Numbered from the stretch's first letter, positions 54,995 to 63,748 are shown. The stretch: DNA of 64,000 nucleotides from Bin87 sp963666865 (GCA_963666865.1 OY763072.1:1736001-1800000); one strand, 5' to 3'. Numbers and translations are program-made. Notes: a model not told the origin generated them from the sequence alone.

Positions 54995-55848
54995 TGCGAG
55001 GGACCTTCAATCGCCAGGCTTCTGACGAAGCCGGACGCCCTCATCAGGGGGGGCCAAGACGCCGTGAACGCCGCGTCCGGGGGATGCCCTTCACCATCAT
55101 GCGACACCTGGAGCGCCGCATGATGGCCGGCGTCCTGGTGTTCCTGCCGATCTTCGTCACCTACTTTATTTTTGCTTTTTTCTATGATTTCATAGCCTCT
55201 CTTTTAGACCCCATCATAAGCTGGCTCAGCATTCCCCACGGTGAGGGCTTCGACTGGGCCGATGTGGTGGAAATCGCGGTGATCCTGGTGATCGTGTACA
55301 TCGCGGGAGTGCTCATCGGGTGGGCCGTGACCAAACTTCTCATCAACTGGGTACACGACCAGATTGGGCGCATTCCGGTGATCGGACCTGTGTACAACAC
55401 TACCCGCGTCGGGATAGATTTCCTGTCCGACACCCAACAGCAACAGTTCCGAGGTGTCGTGTTGCTGGAATTTCCTCGCCTCGGCGTCCTGTCCATCGGA
55501 CTGATAACTTCCAACTTGGGCAAGTTGGACGGCGTCGAGGAATACCTTTCCATCTATGTGCCAACGACGCCTGTTCCATCTTCCGGCTATCTGTGCATAG
55601 CGCCGTATAGCCAGGTAACGCCGACGGACATATCCGTTGATGAGGCAATGAGGATGATCATATCCGGGGGCATTCTGACCGGAGACGTCTTCACCGCCCG
55701 CGTCCTGAATCTCCCTAACCGAGGGGATACACCCCAGAACCTCCACTGGCTTTGGGGCAGCGATACGGTGTCCGCCACCGTAACGACGCCAATACAACCG
55801 ACGCGCAATCAGGAACTGGTACCCGCCGTTACCGAAATCCAGGACTGA
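54994..55848 (+). CDS. DUF502 family membrane protein
   Basis: A 284-residue protein. After a basic N-terminal 45 residues come two transmembrane helices (MMAGVLVFLPIFVTYFIFAFFYDFI and VVEIAVILVIVYIAGVLIGWAV). They are followed by the DUF502 signature IGRIPVIGPVYNTTRVGIDFL, VVLLEFPRLGVLSIGLIT and the VPTTPVPSSGYLCIAP stretch. The function of the family is unknown. The ATG overlaps the previous stop by one base, so it belongs to the hom-to-DUF502 operon. It may start later (ATG at 55084) if the first 30 polar residues are not translated. Confidence 0.88.
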   Translation: MRGTFNRQASDEAGRPHQGGPRRRERRVRGMPFTIMRHLERRMMAGVLVFLPIFVTYFIFAFFYDFIASLLDPIISWLSIPHGEGFDWADVVEIAVILVIVYIAGVLIGWAVTKLLINWVHDQIGRIPVIGPVYNTTRVGIDFLSDTQQQQFRGVVLLEFPRLGVLSIGLITSNLGKLDGVEEYLSIYVPTTPVPSSGYLCIAPYSQVTPTDISVDEAMRMIISGGILTGDVFTARVLNLPNRGDTPQNLHWLWGSDTVSATVTTPIQPTRNQELVPAVTEIQD

Positions 55849-55902
55849 ACATACGCGCAACCGTCCGTCTTTTTCGCCAATTAACCCGGAGGAAGCAACC
55901 CC

Positions 55903-56634
55903 ATGGATTTCACCCCAGAGCGCGTCCTGGTGATAACGCCCCATCCCGACGATGCCGAAGCCTGGGCCGGCGGCACCATCTCCCGGTGGGCGCGCGCCGG
56001 CGCCGAGGTGCACTGCGTGCTCTGCACCGACGGCAGCAAAGGCTCCGACGATCCCGAAGTTGACCCCGCCGAGATTGCCGCGGCTCGAAGTCGTGAGCAA
56101 CTGGCCGCCGCCGAAATTCTGGGCGTCGCCAATGTCGTAATGTTGGGGAGACCCGACGGGGAGTTGGAGGACACTGCCGACTTCCGCAAAGATCTGGTGC
56201 GCCAGATCCGTACTGTCAAGCCCGAAGTGGTTTTGACTTCCGAACCCTACCGGCGCAATATGCAGTGGCACCGAGACCACCGCATCGCCGGGCAGGTGGC
56301 GCTGGACGCCGTTTTCCCTTACGCCCGCGACCACCTCCATTTCGGCGACCTCTTCGCCAACGAGGGCATCGAACCGCATAAGACGGCCAACATCATGTTC
56401 TGGGGATCCGAGAACCCAAACGCCTTCGTGGACATCGCCGCCGATTTCGACACCAAGCTGGACGCGTTGATGGCCCACGCCAGCCAGGCCCGGCGCCGTA
56501 CTCGCGAGGTCATGCAGGCGTTCCTGCGCTCCCGCGCCGAGGAAGCAGCTCAGGCCGCCAGCGCACACCCCGTCGAGCCTGTCCCCGGACTTACCCTTGC
56601 CGAAGCCTTTCGCCGTGTCACGTTCCGAACTTGA
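55903..56634 (+). CDS. PIG-L/LmbE-type deacetylase
   Basis: A 243-residue zinc hydrolase removing N-acetyl from a glycoside. Metal-binding motifs are PHPDDAEAWAGG near the N-terminus and QWHRDHRIAG near the middle. The fold also includes VLCTDGSKGS and REQLAAAEILGV. The family includes MshB, BshB and lincomycin LmbE. GGAGG lies 9 bases before the ATG. It follows the operon with a GT4 MshA-like enzyme, the neighbour expected in low-molecular-weight thiol synthesis, but no MshC/MshD-type ligase is seen. Confidence 0.9.
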   Translation: MDFTPERVLVITPHPDDAEAWAGGTISRWARAGAEVHCVLCTDGSKGSDDPEVDPAEIAAARSREQLAAAEILGVANVVMLGRPDGELEDTADFRKDLVRQIRTVKPEVVLTSEPYRRNMQWHRDHRIAGQVALDAVFPYARDHLHFGDLFANEGIEPHKTANIMFWGSENPNAFVDIAADFDTKLDALMAHASQARRRTREVMQAFLRSRAEEAAQAASAHPVEPVPGLTLAEAFRRVTFRT

Positions 56635-56674
56635 CGATTGATGCGGGAACTCCCATGGGGAGGGCCCGTTCCGG

Positions 56675-57574
56675 CTAACTTCCCGGAGGGGGGCCGCCCA
56701 TTTCAAGCTGGCAGCTGGAGGCCGCCGCGAACAACGGCCCGGGGAATCCCGCGTCCGGGCGCATCTGCGCCGCCATCTCGTCCGGTCCGCCCATCGCCTC
56801 CATCACGCACTGGAAGTTTTCGTACTCCGATGGAGATATGTCCATAGCTGAACCGGCCGCCGCGAACTCGGTTTCGTTCAGGCACGAAAGCGACACGATG
56901 AAGCTGACCATCGCTTGCGCCATGGCCGCCTCAGCATTGGGATCGGTTCCCGGGTCGCTGCTGGCGGCCAGGAGCATAGCGCCCACATCGGTATCCGCAA
57001 ATGCGCTGCGCATACATGATGAGGACTCGGGGCTCAGCGACCCGGCCGCGTCTAATATCGCGGTCAAGAAGAGGCGCAGCGTGGTCTCTTCTTCAAGGCA
57101 TCCGAGGAATGCTTGTCGTTCCTCATCGGTCGCCAATTCCGGGGAGTTGGTCACCGCTATCAACTGATCGGGCGAGACCGCTTTCGACAGGCAGCTTCTT
57201 TCTGCCTCCGACAGGCTGGCCAGGAATGCGTCCGCGTCTGTCATGGGCAGGGGCGCCAACGGTTCCACGTTTGCCGCGACGTCCGTTGGAGGGGTCGGAA
57301 CGGGCGTCAAACCCTCTGTCGGCGCCGGCGTGACCATGGGCATGGGACTGGGACGGGGCGTGTTGGTGGGGGTGGCCGTTGGCGCCGCTGTCGGACCAGC
57401 AGCTTCCTGGGTGGCCGCAATTTTCGCCATGGCGGCGGCGATGGTAGCTTCCACGTTTGGCTCTGTCACCGGTGGCTTGTCATCGCTTCCGCAGGCGATG
57501 CCGTAGCAGCAGAGGAATGCCAGCGCCGCCAATGCAACGACGCTGGCCCCATTTCGTCGGGTAATTTTCAGCAT
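56675..57574 (-). CDS. Hypothetical lipoprotein with Pro/Thr-rich linker
   Basis: A 299-residue exported protein. The signal ends in CCYGIAC, a lipobox near residue 28. Residues of about 55-110 form a linker rich in Pro, Thr and Ala (PTAAPTATPTNTPRPSPMPM). The globular part, from about 110, contains several Cys in helical stretches (SEAERSCLSKAVS, AFLGCLEEE, SSSCMRSAF, SLSCLNE, NFQCVM, SSCQLE) and is probably disulfide-bonded. No family recognised. It converges on the PIG-L deacetylase gene with a 40-base gap. Confidence 0.7.
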   Translation of the reverse strand: MLKITRRNGASVVALAALAFLCCYGIACGSDDKPPVTEPNVEATIAAAMAKIAATQEAAGPTAAPTATPTNTPRPSPMPMVTPAPTEGLTPVPTPPTDVAANVEPLAPLPMTDADAFLASLSEAERSCLSKAVSPDQLIAVTNSPELATDEERQAFLGCLEEETTLRLFLTAILDAAGSLSPESSSCMRSAFADTDVGAMLLAASSDPGTDPNAEAAMAQAMVSFIVSLSCLNETEFAAAGSAMDISPSEYENFQCVMEAMGGPDEMAAQMRPDAGFPGPLFAAASSCQLEMGGPPPGS

Positions 57575-57605
57575 ATTATGGGTGGCGTTGGCCGCATCGC
57601 GGCGC

Positions 57606-58436
57606 CTATTCTGGCAAGGTATAGGTGGCTTCCTGCTCGCGGATGCGATTTTCCTGGCGCAGCTTTGCCAGCTGGGTACTTACGTTGCGGCCCGCCGCCG
57701 CCCGAAGAGATTTGCGCAGATTGCGTGGATAAACCGCTGAAACAATCTCATCTACCGTGGTGGCTCCCTCAGCCAACGCCGATAGCACCTGGTTCTCTCG
57801 GTCCTGTCGGTGCGCTATTTGTTGTTGGATGCGGCGCTCACCGCGCAGGATGGTATTGCCGTGTCCTGGACACACTACCAGCGGCTTGGTGTTCGCCATT
57901 CGACCCAGGGAGATCATATATTGTTTGAGGTTGCGCACGCTGGATGAGGAGTTGCCCAGGAGGTTATCGCCGCTGAACAACACCCGATCGGGGCGCAGAA
58001 AGTAGCAGACGTGGTCGTCCTCGTGCCCTGGCGTGAACAATGGCCGGAGGGTAGCTCCGCCCCCGGTGACCACCGTTTCCCGGGCTCGCAATGCCTGGAC
58101 CGAATTTCCTCCCAGAATGTGCTGGAGCCGGGGCGCCAGCTTAGGGTGGCAACGCACCGGACAATCATAGGCCTCCTGGAGCCGGTCCAGGCCGCCGATA
58201 TGGTCGCCGTGCCCATGGGTGATCAGGATAGCGTCGATCCGGGGATGACCCAGTTCGTCCCAGTAGTCCAGGATCTGCTTGGTCCAGAAACGATAAGGCT
58301 CCCCGGAATCCACCATCACCATGCTTTCGCCCGGATCCCCGACAAAGTAAATCTGCGTGCCGCCGGGGTGCATCGCCCCGTAGCCGTTGGGGTCTTCCTG
58401 GATGTGAGTGCTGTACACGTGATCGGTAATTTGCAT
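57606..58436 (-). CDS. MBL-fold metallo-hydrolase
   Basis: A 276-residue metallo-beta-lactamase-fold hydrolase. The metal motif THGHGDHIGG is near residue 75, with FTPGHEDDHVCYFL, LFSGDNLLGN and VCPGHGNTI supplying further ligands. A C-terminal helical extension of about 60 residues (RRIQQQIAHRQDRENQVLSALAEG...NVSTQLAKLRQENRI) resembles the winged-helix tail of LACTB2-type hydrolases. Substrate unknown. It is on the minus strand directly downstream of trxB with a 10-base gap. Confidence 0.87.
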   Translation of the reverse strand: MQITDHVYSTHIQEDPNGYGAMHPGGTQIYFVGDPGESMVMVDSGEPYRFWTKQILDYWDELGHPRIDAILITHGHGDHIGGLDRLQEAYDCPVRCHPKLAPRLQHILGGNSVQALRARETVVTGGGATLRPLFTPGHEDDHVCYFLRPDRVLFSGDNLLGNSSSSVRNLKQYMISLGRMANTKPLVVCPGHGNTILRGERRIQQQIAHRQDRENQVLSALAEGATTVDEIVSAVYPRNLRKSLRAAAGRNVSTQLAKLRQENRIREQEATYTLPE

Positions 58437-58446
58437 CGGCTATACC

Positions 58447-59373
58447 TCACCACTCCCGGCCGCGAATATAGCGAAAAGCGGCAATGGCGGCGGTGGCGCC
58501 GTCCCCGGCGGAAGCTACCAGTTGCGCCGCCGACTGTTGGCGAATATCCCCGGCGGCAAACAGTCCCGGTTGAGGCGTGTCCATGCCCAGCCCCACGGGA
58601 ATGTGACCGGCGTTGTCTAGGGGAACCAGGTCTGCTACGGAAGCGGAATTGGGTTCCAACCCGACATAAACAAACAGGCCGCCGACCGGCTCCACCGTCT
58701 CGCCGTCAGCCCCGCGCACCCGCACTCCGGTGACGGTTTCCTCGCCCAGCACTTCCACTACCTCGGCGTTGTACCGCACCTCGATCTTCGGTTCCGAGGC
58801 GATACGGTCCTGGAGAACCTGCTGCGCGTCCAGGATGTCCCCGCGGTGGAACAGGATCACCCGCTCGGTGTATTCGGTCAGAGTTAGAGCTTCGTCCGCC
58901 GCCGAGTCGCCTCCCCCGACTACTGCTACGGTTTGGCCCATGTACAACGGCCCGTCGCAAGTGGCGCAGTGAGACACCCCACGCCCGAAAAATTCCTCCT
59001 CGCCCGGGATGCCCAGCGTCCGCAACGAGGAGCCGGCGGCCATTATCACGGCTTTGCCCAGGTAGCTGTCTCCGCCATCACCGGTAACCCGCAGGTATTC
59101 GCCGTCCACGGACACGCCGTTCGCGGTATCCATCAACATCTCTACGCCGGCGTTCATCGCCTGTTCTTGGGTGGCAGGTCCGAGTTCATAGCCGGCGATG
59201 CCCTGCGGAAAGCCGGGATAGTTCTCGATCCGTTCCAGGTTGATAATCTGGGCGCCCGCCATCATCTGTTCCACGATGGCGGTATTCAAACCGTGGCGGG
59301 CCGCATAGATGCCGGCGGTCAAACCGGCCATGCCGCCGCCGATGATGATCACATCATAGTTCTGTTCGGGCAC
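58447..59373 (-). CDS. trxB: Thioredoxin reductase
   Basis: A 308-residue FAD/NADPH flavoenzyme. FAD binding is DVIIIGGGMAGLTAGIYAARHG, the redox centre is HCATCDGP (Cys136 and Cys139, both TGC/TGT-type Cys and not Sec), and NADPH binding is VAVVGGGDSAADEALTLTE. The GTG start at 59373 has GAGGT about 8 bases upstream; the longer frame to 59469 lacks support. Thioredoxin reductase could supply electrons to the predicted selenoproteins, but that link is only speculation. Confidence 0.95.
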   Translation of the reverse strand: MPEQNYDVIIIGGGMAGLTAGIYAARHGLNTAIVEQMMAGAQIINLERIENYPGFPQGIAGYELGPATQEQAMNAGVEMLMDTANGVSVDGEYLRVTGDGGDSYLGKAVIMAAGSSLRTLGIPGEEEFFGRGVSHCATCDGPLYMGQTVAVVGGGDSAADEALTLTEYTERVILFHRGDILDAQQVLQDRIASEPKIEVRYNAEVVEVLGEETVTGVRVRGADGETVEPVGGLFVYVGLEPNSASVADLVPLDNAGHIPVGLGMDTPQPGLFAAGDIRQQSAAQLVASAGDGATAAIAAFRYIRGREW

Positions 59374-59383
59374 CGGATTTACC

Positions 59384-60067
59384 TCACTGCGGGTTGGTGA
59401 AATGGTCGAAAATCTTCTCGCGCACGGCGAACCGGAAACCGGGCAGCACGTCTTCGTCGCCGTCCACAAACTCCGGGTCGTGCAGTACCTCCGGCTCCTG
59501 ACCGGGGCGGAACTTGATGACGGTCCGTGTCGCGGCGTCGATGAACCACGCCAGCTTGGTCCCGTATTCCAGGAACAGGTCGATTTTATTAATCAGTTCG
59601 GTGTTGCTGTTGGATGGAGATTTTATCTCGACGACGAAATCGGGGACGAGGTGCGGGAAGGGTATATTGCGCTCTTCCAGAAGTTCCGGCATTCGTTCTT
59701 CTCTGATCCAGGCGGCGTCGGGGCCGAAGCGGGAGCCGTCGGGAAGGATGAACCGGCTGGTTGGGAGGAAAGAGTAGCCATCGTGCTCGGTGGTCCATAC
59801 GTACAGCGCTCCGGCGAATTCGCGTTCGTGCAGGGAGCCGGGGTTTCCGGTAGGAGGCATAATCAACAGGAATCCTTTGCCGGAGATTTCGTAAGTCTGT
59901 CCCTCGTTGGAGTTGCGCTCCGAGAATGCCTCGAACCATACATCCAGGTCGGCGTCAGCCAGCGACTTGCCGAACTCGGCCAGCGGAATAGCCACAGTGG
60001 CCGAATACCGGGAACCCGCCAGTTTCGGGCCAGTGGTTGCGACTTGCTGGATGGCGGCGGTAGTCAT
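59384..60067 (-). CDS. Uma2 family endonuclease-like protein (DUF820)
   Basis: A 227-residue PD-(D/E)XK-like protein of the Uma2 family, common in cyanobacteria and Chloroflexota. The catalytic-type strands are FGPDAAWIREERM (Asp) and LVPDFVVEIKSPSN (Asp, Glu and Lys of the nuclease motif). The N-terminal EISGKGFLLIMPPTGNPGSLHEREF is also characteristic. The biological role is unknown. It is 10 bases upstream of trxB and 29 bases downstream of the DNA methyltransferase. Confidence 0.85.
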   Translation of the reverse strand: MTTAAIQQVATTGPKLAGSRYSATVAIPLAEFGKSLADADLDVWFEAFSERNSNEGQTYEISGKGFLLIMPPTGNPGSLHEREFAGALYVWTTEHDGYSFLPTSRFILPDGSRFGPDAAWIREERMPELLEERNIPFPHLVPDFVVEIKSPSNSNTELINKIDLFLEYGTKLAWFIDAATRTVIKFRPGQEPEVLHDPEFVDGDEDVLPGFRFAVREKIFDHFTNPQ

Positions 60068-60095
60068 GGCGTCCCCTCCGCCGTTGATTGTACCA

Positions 60096-60950
60096 TTACT
60101 GTTGGATGCTCACCCGGTCGCTCGTTCCTTCCAGCATTGCCTTCACTTCCAACGCCGAAGGGACGACGGGTTCATTCGTTGCCGGTCCTGAGCCAATCCT
60201 TTCCAGCTCCACCGCCACGTCGGCCACTCGCTGGCGGGCCATGCAGCAGTATTCCTCTGATAACTCGATGCCCACATATTGACGGCCTTCGAGCAGCGCT
60301 GCCACCGCGGTGGTCCCGCTGCCAATAAACGGGTCCATAACTACTTCGGCGGTGGTGGCTGCGATGGCGCGCCGGGCCAGCTCAACCGGGAAAGACGCGG
60401 GGTGCGGATTGCCGCGATCCTGCCGGATTCGCCAGACGTCGCCAACACCACCGGCCTTGGGCGCCAGACGAAAGTCGGGGTTAGCGATCAAGTAGATTAC
60501 CTCGTAAGTGGGAAGAAAATAACCAGGATTGTGATTGAACCCGCCGGAACGCTGCCAGATAATGATCTGCCGCAACGGGAAACCTTCCATGATGTCCGCC
60601 CGGTCCTGGAGCAGACCGCGTTGCACCCGCCACTTGTGGTTGTAAAAAATCGCTCCGTCCGGCGTCAAAACCCGCAGCATCTCACTCAGGCATTCCCGCT
60701 GCCATGCCACGTAGTCATCGTGGGGCATACAGTCGCCGGAGTGGGCGTAGCCCTGCCTCCGCAGCAACTCCGACCGGGACCATTTGCCTCCGTTGCCGTT
60801 TTTCATCCCGTTCCCGCTGCTGTTGAGCAGATTGTAGGGCGGGGACGTGACAATCAGATTCACCGACGCCGACGGCATTCTGCCCATGGCGGACAGGCAG
60901 TCGTCGCAGTGGATTTCGTTGAGCCAGGATTGAGTATTGGTGCGATTCAT
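60096..60950 (-). CDS. Site-specific DNA methyltransferase, orphan (DNA-cytosine N4 or adenine N6)
   Basis: A 284-residue enzyme of the beta class, judged by motif order: TSPPYN (motif IV, Ser36-Tyr39) comes before DPFIGSGTT (motif I, near residue 210), followed by YVGIELSEEYC. The N-terminus has the DNA-binding or dimerisation Cys-rich segment IHCDDCLSAMG. No restriction gene is adjacent, so it may be an orphan regulator of DNA or part of a split system. The adjacent Uma2-type nuclease is a possible but unproven partner. Confidence 0.87.
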   Translation of the reverse strand: MNRTNTQSWLNEIHCDDCLSAMGRMPSASVNLIVTSPPYNLLNSSGNGMKNGNGGKWSRSELLRRQGYAHSGDCMPHDDYVAWQRECLSEMLRVLTPDGAIFYNHKWRVQRGLLQDRADIMEGFPLRQIIIWQRSGGFNHNPGYFLPTYEVIYLIANPDFRLAPKAGGVGDVWRIRQDRGNPHPASFPVELARRAIAATTAEVVMDPFIGSGTTAVAALLEGRQYVGIELSEEYCCMARQRVADVAVELERIGSGPATNEPVVPSALEVKAMLEGTSDRVSIQQ

Positions 60951-61068
60951 AGAAAACGACTGGAATGCACTTATTCAATCCCAATTGCCGCCTGCCGCGC
61001 ATAGTGTGGGCGCGGCGGATTTCGGCGTATTGCCGTACTGCCAGATTGCCAACGCATCGGTTGGTGGT

Positions 61069-61097
61069 TTGCGTCCCTCGCTTGTCCCGCCTACAAT
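61069..61097 (+). promoter_or_regulatory. Promoter of the SMP-30 gene
   Basis: TTGCGT (61069-61074), a 17-base spacer and TACAAT (61092-61097), 71 bases before the start at 61168. The gap to the divergent methyltransferase gene is 217 bases and holds no other gene. Confidence 0.5.
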
Positions 61098-61167
61098 GGC
61101 GATGCGAATACCCTTCATCGCAGCAACGCACGCTGCACCCAACCGACGCCAATCAGGAGGCGAGACT

Positions 61168-62070
61168 ATGCCCATCGAAAAGCTATCTCCCGCTTTGGAC
61201 GCCATCATCGATACCGACGCCCCCATTGAGGAGCACGGCTCAGGTTTCGGCGGGTCCGAAGGTCCGGCTGAAGGACCGGTGTGGTGGAGCGATGGTGGAT
61301 ATCTGCTCTTCAGCGACATCCACAACAACCGCCGGATGCGCTACACCCCCGGCAGCGGTGTCACCGTGGAGGCGGAGCCGACCAATCGGCACAATGGCCT
61401 CACCAGAGACCTTCAAGGACGCCTGATCGCCGCCGAGCACGACGGTCGGCGCGTCAGCCGTTTGGAACACGATGGTTCCACCACCGTCCTTGCCAACCAG
61501 TTCCAGGGTCGGCAACTTAACCGCCCCAACGACGTGGTGGTCAAGTCGGACGGCAGCATCTATTTCACTGATCCCTGGACCTTCCGACGACCTCGAGAGC
61601 AGTGGGAGCAGACCATTTCCGGAGTTTTCCGACTCTCCGCAGATCTGGGGATGTTAACCCTTCTGGTCGGCGACTTCGTAGTCCCCAACGGCCTGGCTTT
61701 TTCTCCGGACGAGAGCATCCTTTACATCAACGACTCTCGACGCGGCATCATCCGCGCTTTTGACGTGCAGGATGACGGCAGCTTGGCGCTGGCTTCGGAT
61801 CGGGTGTTTGCCGATCTACGCGGCGAGCGGGAGGGCGTGCCCGACGGTATGAAAGTTGACGTCGAGGGCAATGTCTATTGCGGCGGAACTGGCGGACTGC
61901 ATATCATGAATCCCGGCGGCGAAACGCTGGGCATCGTGGTCCATGGCCAGCCGGCCACCACCAACCTCTGCTTCGGCGGTGATGACTGGAAGACCCTCTA
62001 CTTCACCAGTCGCAACACCATCGGCAGCGTACCGGTTAAGATTGCCGGCATCCCGGTGCCGGTCAAATAA
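61168..62070 (+). CDS. SMP-30/gluconolactonase-type beta-propeller lactonase
   Basis: A 300-residue calcium-dependent propeller hydrolase. The catalytic metal residues are in GGSEGPAEGPVWWSDGGYLLFSDIHNNR, TNRHNGLTRDLQGRL, LNRPNDVVVKSDGSIYFTDP and VPNGLAFSPDESILYINDS. The C-terminal VDVEGNVYCGGTGGLHIMNPGG also fits. The ATG at 61168 follows AGGAGG by 7 bases; the longer frame from 60937 overlaps the divergent promoter region. Likely a sugar lactonase. Confidence 0.92.
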   Translation: MPIEKLSPALDAIIDTDAPIEEHGSGFGGSEGPAEGPVWWSDGGYLLFSDIHNNRRMRYTPGSGVTVEAEPTNRHNGLTRDLQGRLIAAEHDGRRVSRLEHDGSTTVLANQFQGRQLNRPNDVVVKSDGSIYFTDPWTFRRPREQWEQTISGVFRLSADLGMLTLLVGDFVVPNGLAFSPDESILYINDSRRGIIRAFDVQDDGSLALASDRVFADLRGEREGVPDGMKVDVEGNVYCGGTGGLHIMNPGGETLGIVVHGQPATTNLCFGGDDWKTLYFTSRNTIGSVPVKIAGIPVPVK

Positions 62071-62111
62071 TTCCTACACCTACACCCCAACCCAACCAAG
62101 GAGGCAATATT

Positions 62112-62486
62112 ATGCGCGTAGTACGCATCGCCAACGTCGAGCACGTACCTCTGGGACCTGCCGAGCCCGTGCCCGGTTGGAGCGGCGGCGAAGTCCATCG
62201 TACCCGCCAGCCCATCATCCCCGAGGGGGAAAGCGACTTCTTCAACGCCAGCGTGGTCAATTTCGAGAAGGGCGCCCAAACCGGATGGCACCGCCACAGC
62301 AGCGACCAGATTCTGGTGATAACCGTCGGCAACGGCATTGTTGCTACGGAAACCGAAGAGCACCACGTCGGTGTCGGAGACGTGGTCCAGGTCAAAGCCG
62401 GCGAGAACCACTGGCACGGCGCCTCCGCTAATGGCTACATGGGCCACATCACCATTACCACCGTCGACAGCACCGCAAGCCGGTAA
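62112..62486 (+). CDS. Cupin domain protein
   Basis: A 124-residue single cupin. The metal-binding motif is in GAQTGWHRHSSDQILVITVGNGIVATE (His-X-His, then Glu/Asp region) and EEHHVGVGDVVQVKAGENHWHGASANGYMGHIT. AAGGAGG lies 6 bases before the ATG. Function unknown; small cupins like this often bind a carboxylate or sugar. It follows the SMP-30 gene by 41 bases. Confidence 0.88.
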   Translation: MRVVRIANVEHVPLGPAEPVPGWSGGEVHRTRQPIIPEGESDFFNASVVNFEKGAQTGWHRHSSDQILVITVGNGIVATETEEHHVGVGDVVQVKAGENHWHGASANGYMGHITITTVDSTASR

Positions 62487-62504
62487 CGGCGGTGCGTTGC
62501 CAAT

Positions 62505-62532
62505 GTAGGGGCGAATGATTATTCGCCCCTAC
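62505..62532. repeat. 28-bp palindromic intergenic repeat, copy 4
   Basis: Same sequence and orientation as the copies at 17829 and 26421, between the cupin and CoA-binding protein genes. Confidence 0.9.
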
Positions 62533-62548
62533 CAGCGAGGGCGCTTCC

Positions 62549-62974
62549 ATGGAACTGATCGACGAAATCCTGGACAACGTAAAAACCATCGCGGTCGTCG
62601 GTTTGTCGGATAACCCGGCGCGTGACAGCCACGGCGTCTCGGCCTATATGCAATCACAAGGCTACCGCATCATTCCGGTCAACCCGGCTTTGAAAGGCGC
62701 GCAAGTCCTGGGCGAGCAATCCTACGGCGACTTGGCGTCCGCTTCTGCGGCGGCTGAGGCCCAGGGCATCGCAATTGACCTGGTGGATGTTTTCCGCCGC
62801 AGCGAATTCGCCGGCGCGGTATCCGACGATGCCGTCAGCATCGGCGCGCGTTACGTCTGGATGCAAGATGGCGTGGTGGATGAGGCGGCAGCGGAGCGCG
62901 CTCGTGCCGCCGGCTTGGGCGTCATCATGGACGACTGTATCCTGCGCCAACACAAACGGCGCCGGGGCGCCTGA
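62549..62974 (+). CDS. CoA-binding domain protein (YccU-like)
   Basis: A 141-residue Rossmann-type protein. The start KTIAVVGLSDNPARDSHGVSAYMQSQGYRIIPVNPALKGAQVLGEQSYGDLASA is typical of the CoA-binding family. IDLVDVFRRSEFAGAVSDDAVSIGARYVWMQDGVVDEAAAERARAAGLGVIMDDCILRQHKR completes it. The exact role in cells is not known for most members. It ends 4 bases before the convergent comB-like gene. Confidence 0.9.
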   Translation: MELIDEILDNVKTIAVVGLSDNPARDSHGVSAYMQSQGYRIIPVNPALKGAQVLGEQSYGDLASASAAAEAQGIAIDLVDVFRRSEFAGAVSDDAVSIGARYVWMQDGVVDEAAAERARAAGLGVIMDDCILRQHKRRRGA

Positions 62975-62977
62975 CAC

Positions 62978-63688
62978 CTAAAAACGCACCACTTTTCGAG
63001 CCACGAGCAAGCCGTCTTCTCTGGTGACCCGCATGGCGAACGGGTACCGATCCACTTCCAATGCTAACCCAACATCCCTGGGATGAAACTGCGGTTGCGC
63101 GTCGTCAAAAAATTTCTGAGTCGCGCCGCCGGCCATGATCAGCTTGCGCAGGGCCTCCGGGTCCGGGTTGCGACCTTCCAGGCGGTTGCGCAGATAGAGC
63201 GCGCAGTGCTCGTCCTCATCGGACCGGTTGACGCCCTGGTCGCCCATGGCGAGGATGGTGACGCGTTCTGGCGGTGGGTCCTCCGCCAGCAGGGCCTGTG
63301 CGGTCGCTCCGGCCACGACGAATGAAGTGACGTAAATAGGATCGCATCCGGCGGCTCCGGCCGCCGCCGTGCCCACGGTACCGGCACGGGTCGATTGCAC
63401 GACATTCTTGCCGGCAAAGTCCACCGACGATGCCTCGTAGGGAGAGTTGCCGTAGTCGAACCCGTCGGGCCGGCGCCCGTCCACCTCGCCCATGAGGATG
63501 TCAGCGATCGCGGGATTGTTCCGCCGGATTTCCAGCGCTTCCTCGATCTCGGCCACCAGGGTGATACGCTCCGCGCCACCGTCAAAGGCGATTGCCGCCG
63601 TGGTGAAAGCGCGAAAAACATCGATGACGAGCGCCGCGCCACTGGCCTCGTTGGCGTCACGGGTGAGGCTGCCGATGCGGATTTCCAT
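62978..63688 (-). CDS. comB: 2-phosphosulfolactate phosphatase family protein (ComB)
   Basis: A 236-residue Mg2+-dependent phosphatase of the ComB family, which in coenzyme M or sulfolactate pathways removes phosphate from 2-phosphosulfolactate. Landmarks are ALVIDVFRAFTTAAIAFDGGAERI, GEVDGRRPDGFDYGNSPYEA, and NVVQSTRAGTVGTAAAGAAGCDPIYVTSFV. MGDQGVNRSDEDEHCALYLRNRL is also typical. The ATG at 63688 is used, because upstream frame comes from a palindromic repeat. The family is widespread in bacteria without coenzyme M, so the natural substrate is uncertain. Confidence 0.85.
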   Translation of the reverse strand: MEIRIGSLTRDANEASGAALVIDVFRAFTTAAIAFDGGAERITLVAEIEEALEIRRNNPAIADILMGEVDGRRPDGFDYGNSPYEASSVDFAGKNVVQSTRAGTVGTAAAGAAGCDPIYVTSFVVAGATAQALLAEDPPPERVTILAMGDQGVNRSDEDEHCALYLRNRLEGRNPDPEALRKLIMAGGATQKFFDDAQPQFHPRDVGLALEVDRYPFAMRVTREDGLLVARKVVRF

Positions 63689-63705
63689 GTTGTAATTCCT
63701 CAGCA

Positions 63706-63733
63706 GTAGGGGCGAATAATTATTCGCCCCTAC
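63706..63733. repeat. 28-bp palindromic intergenic repeat, copy 5
   Basis: Same arms as the other copies with central AATT. It lies upstream of the comB-like gene and downstream of the NHL-repeat gene, both on the minus strand. Confidence 0.9.
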
Positions 63734-63748
63734 GTGGGACATTGTGTG

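Noticed and set aside
55204..56706. A 500-codon minus-strand frame opposite the DUF502 and PIG-L genes
   Set aside because: It is antisense to two well-supported genes, has no recognisable motif, and is expected in GC-rich coding DNA.
58950..58985. Selenocysteine in thioredoxin reductase
   Set aside because: The CATC site uses ordinary Cys codons and the gene ends at its normal length.
60937..61167. 77-residue N-terminal extension of the SMP-30 protein
   Set aside because: It overlaps the divergent promoter region, has no family similarity, and a strong AGGAGG site marks the start at 61168.
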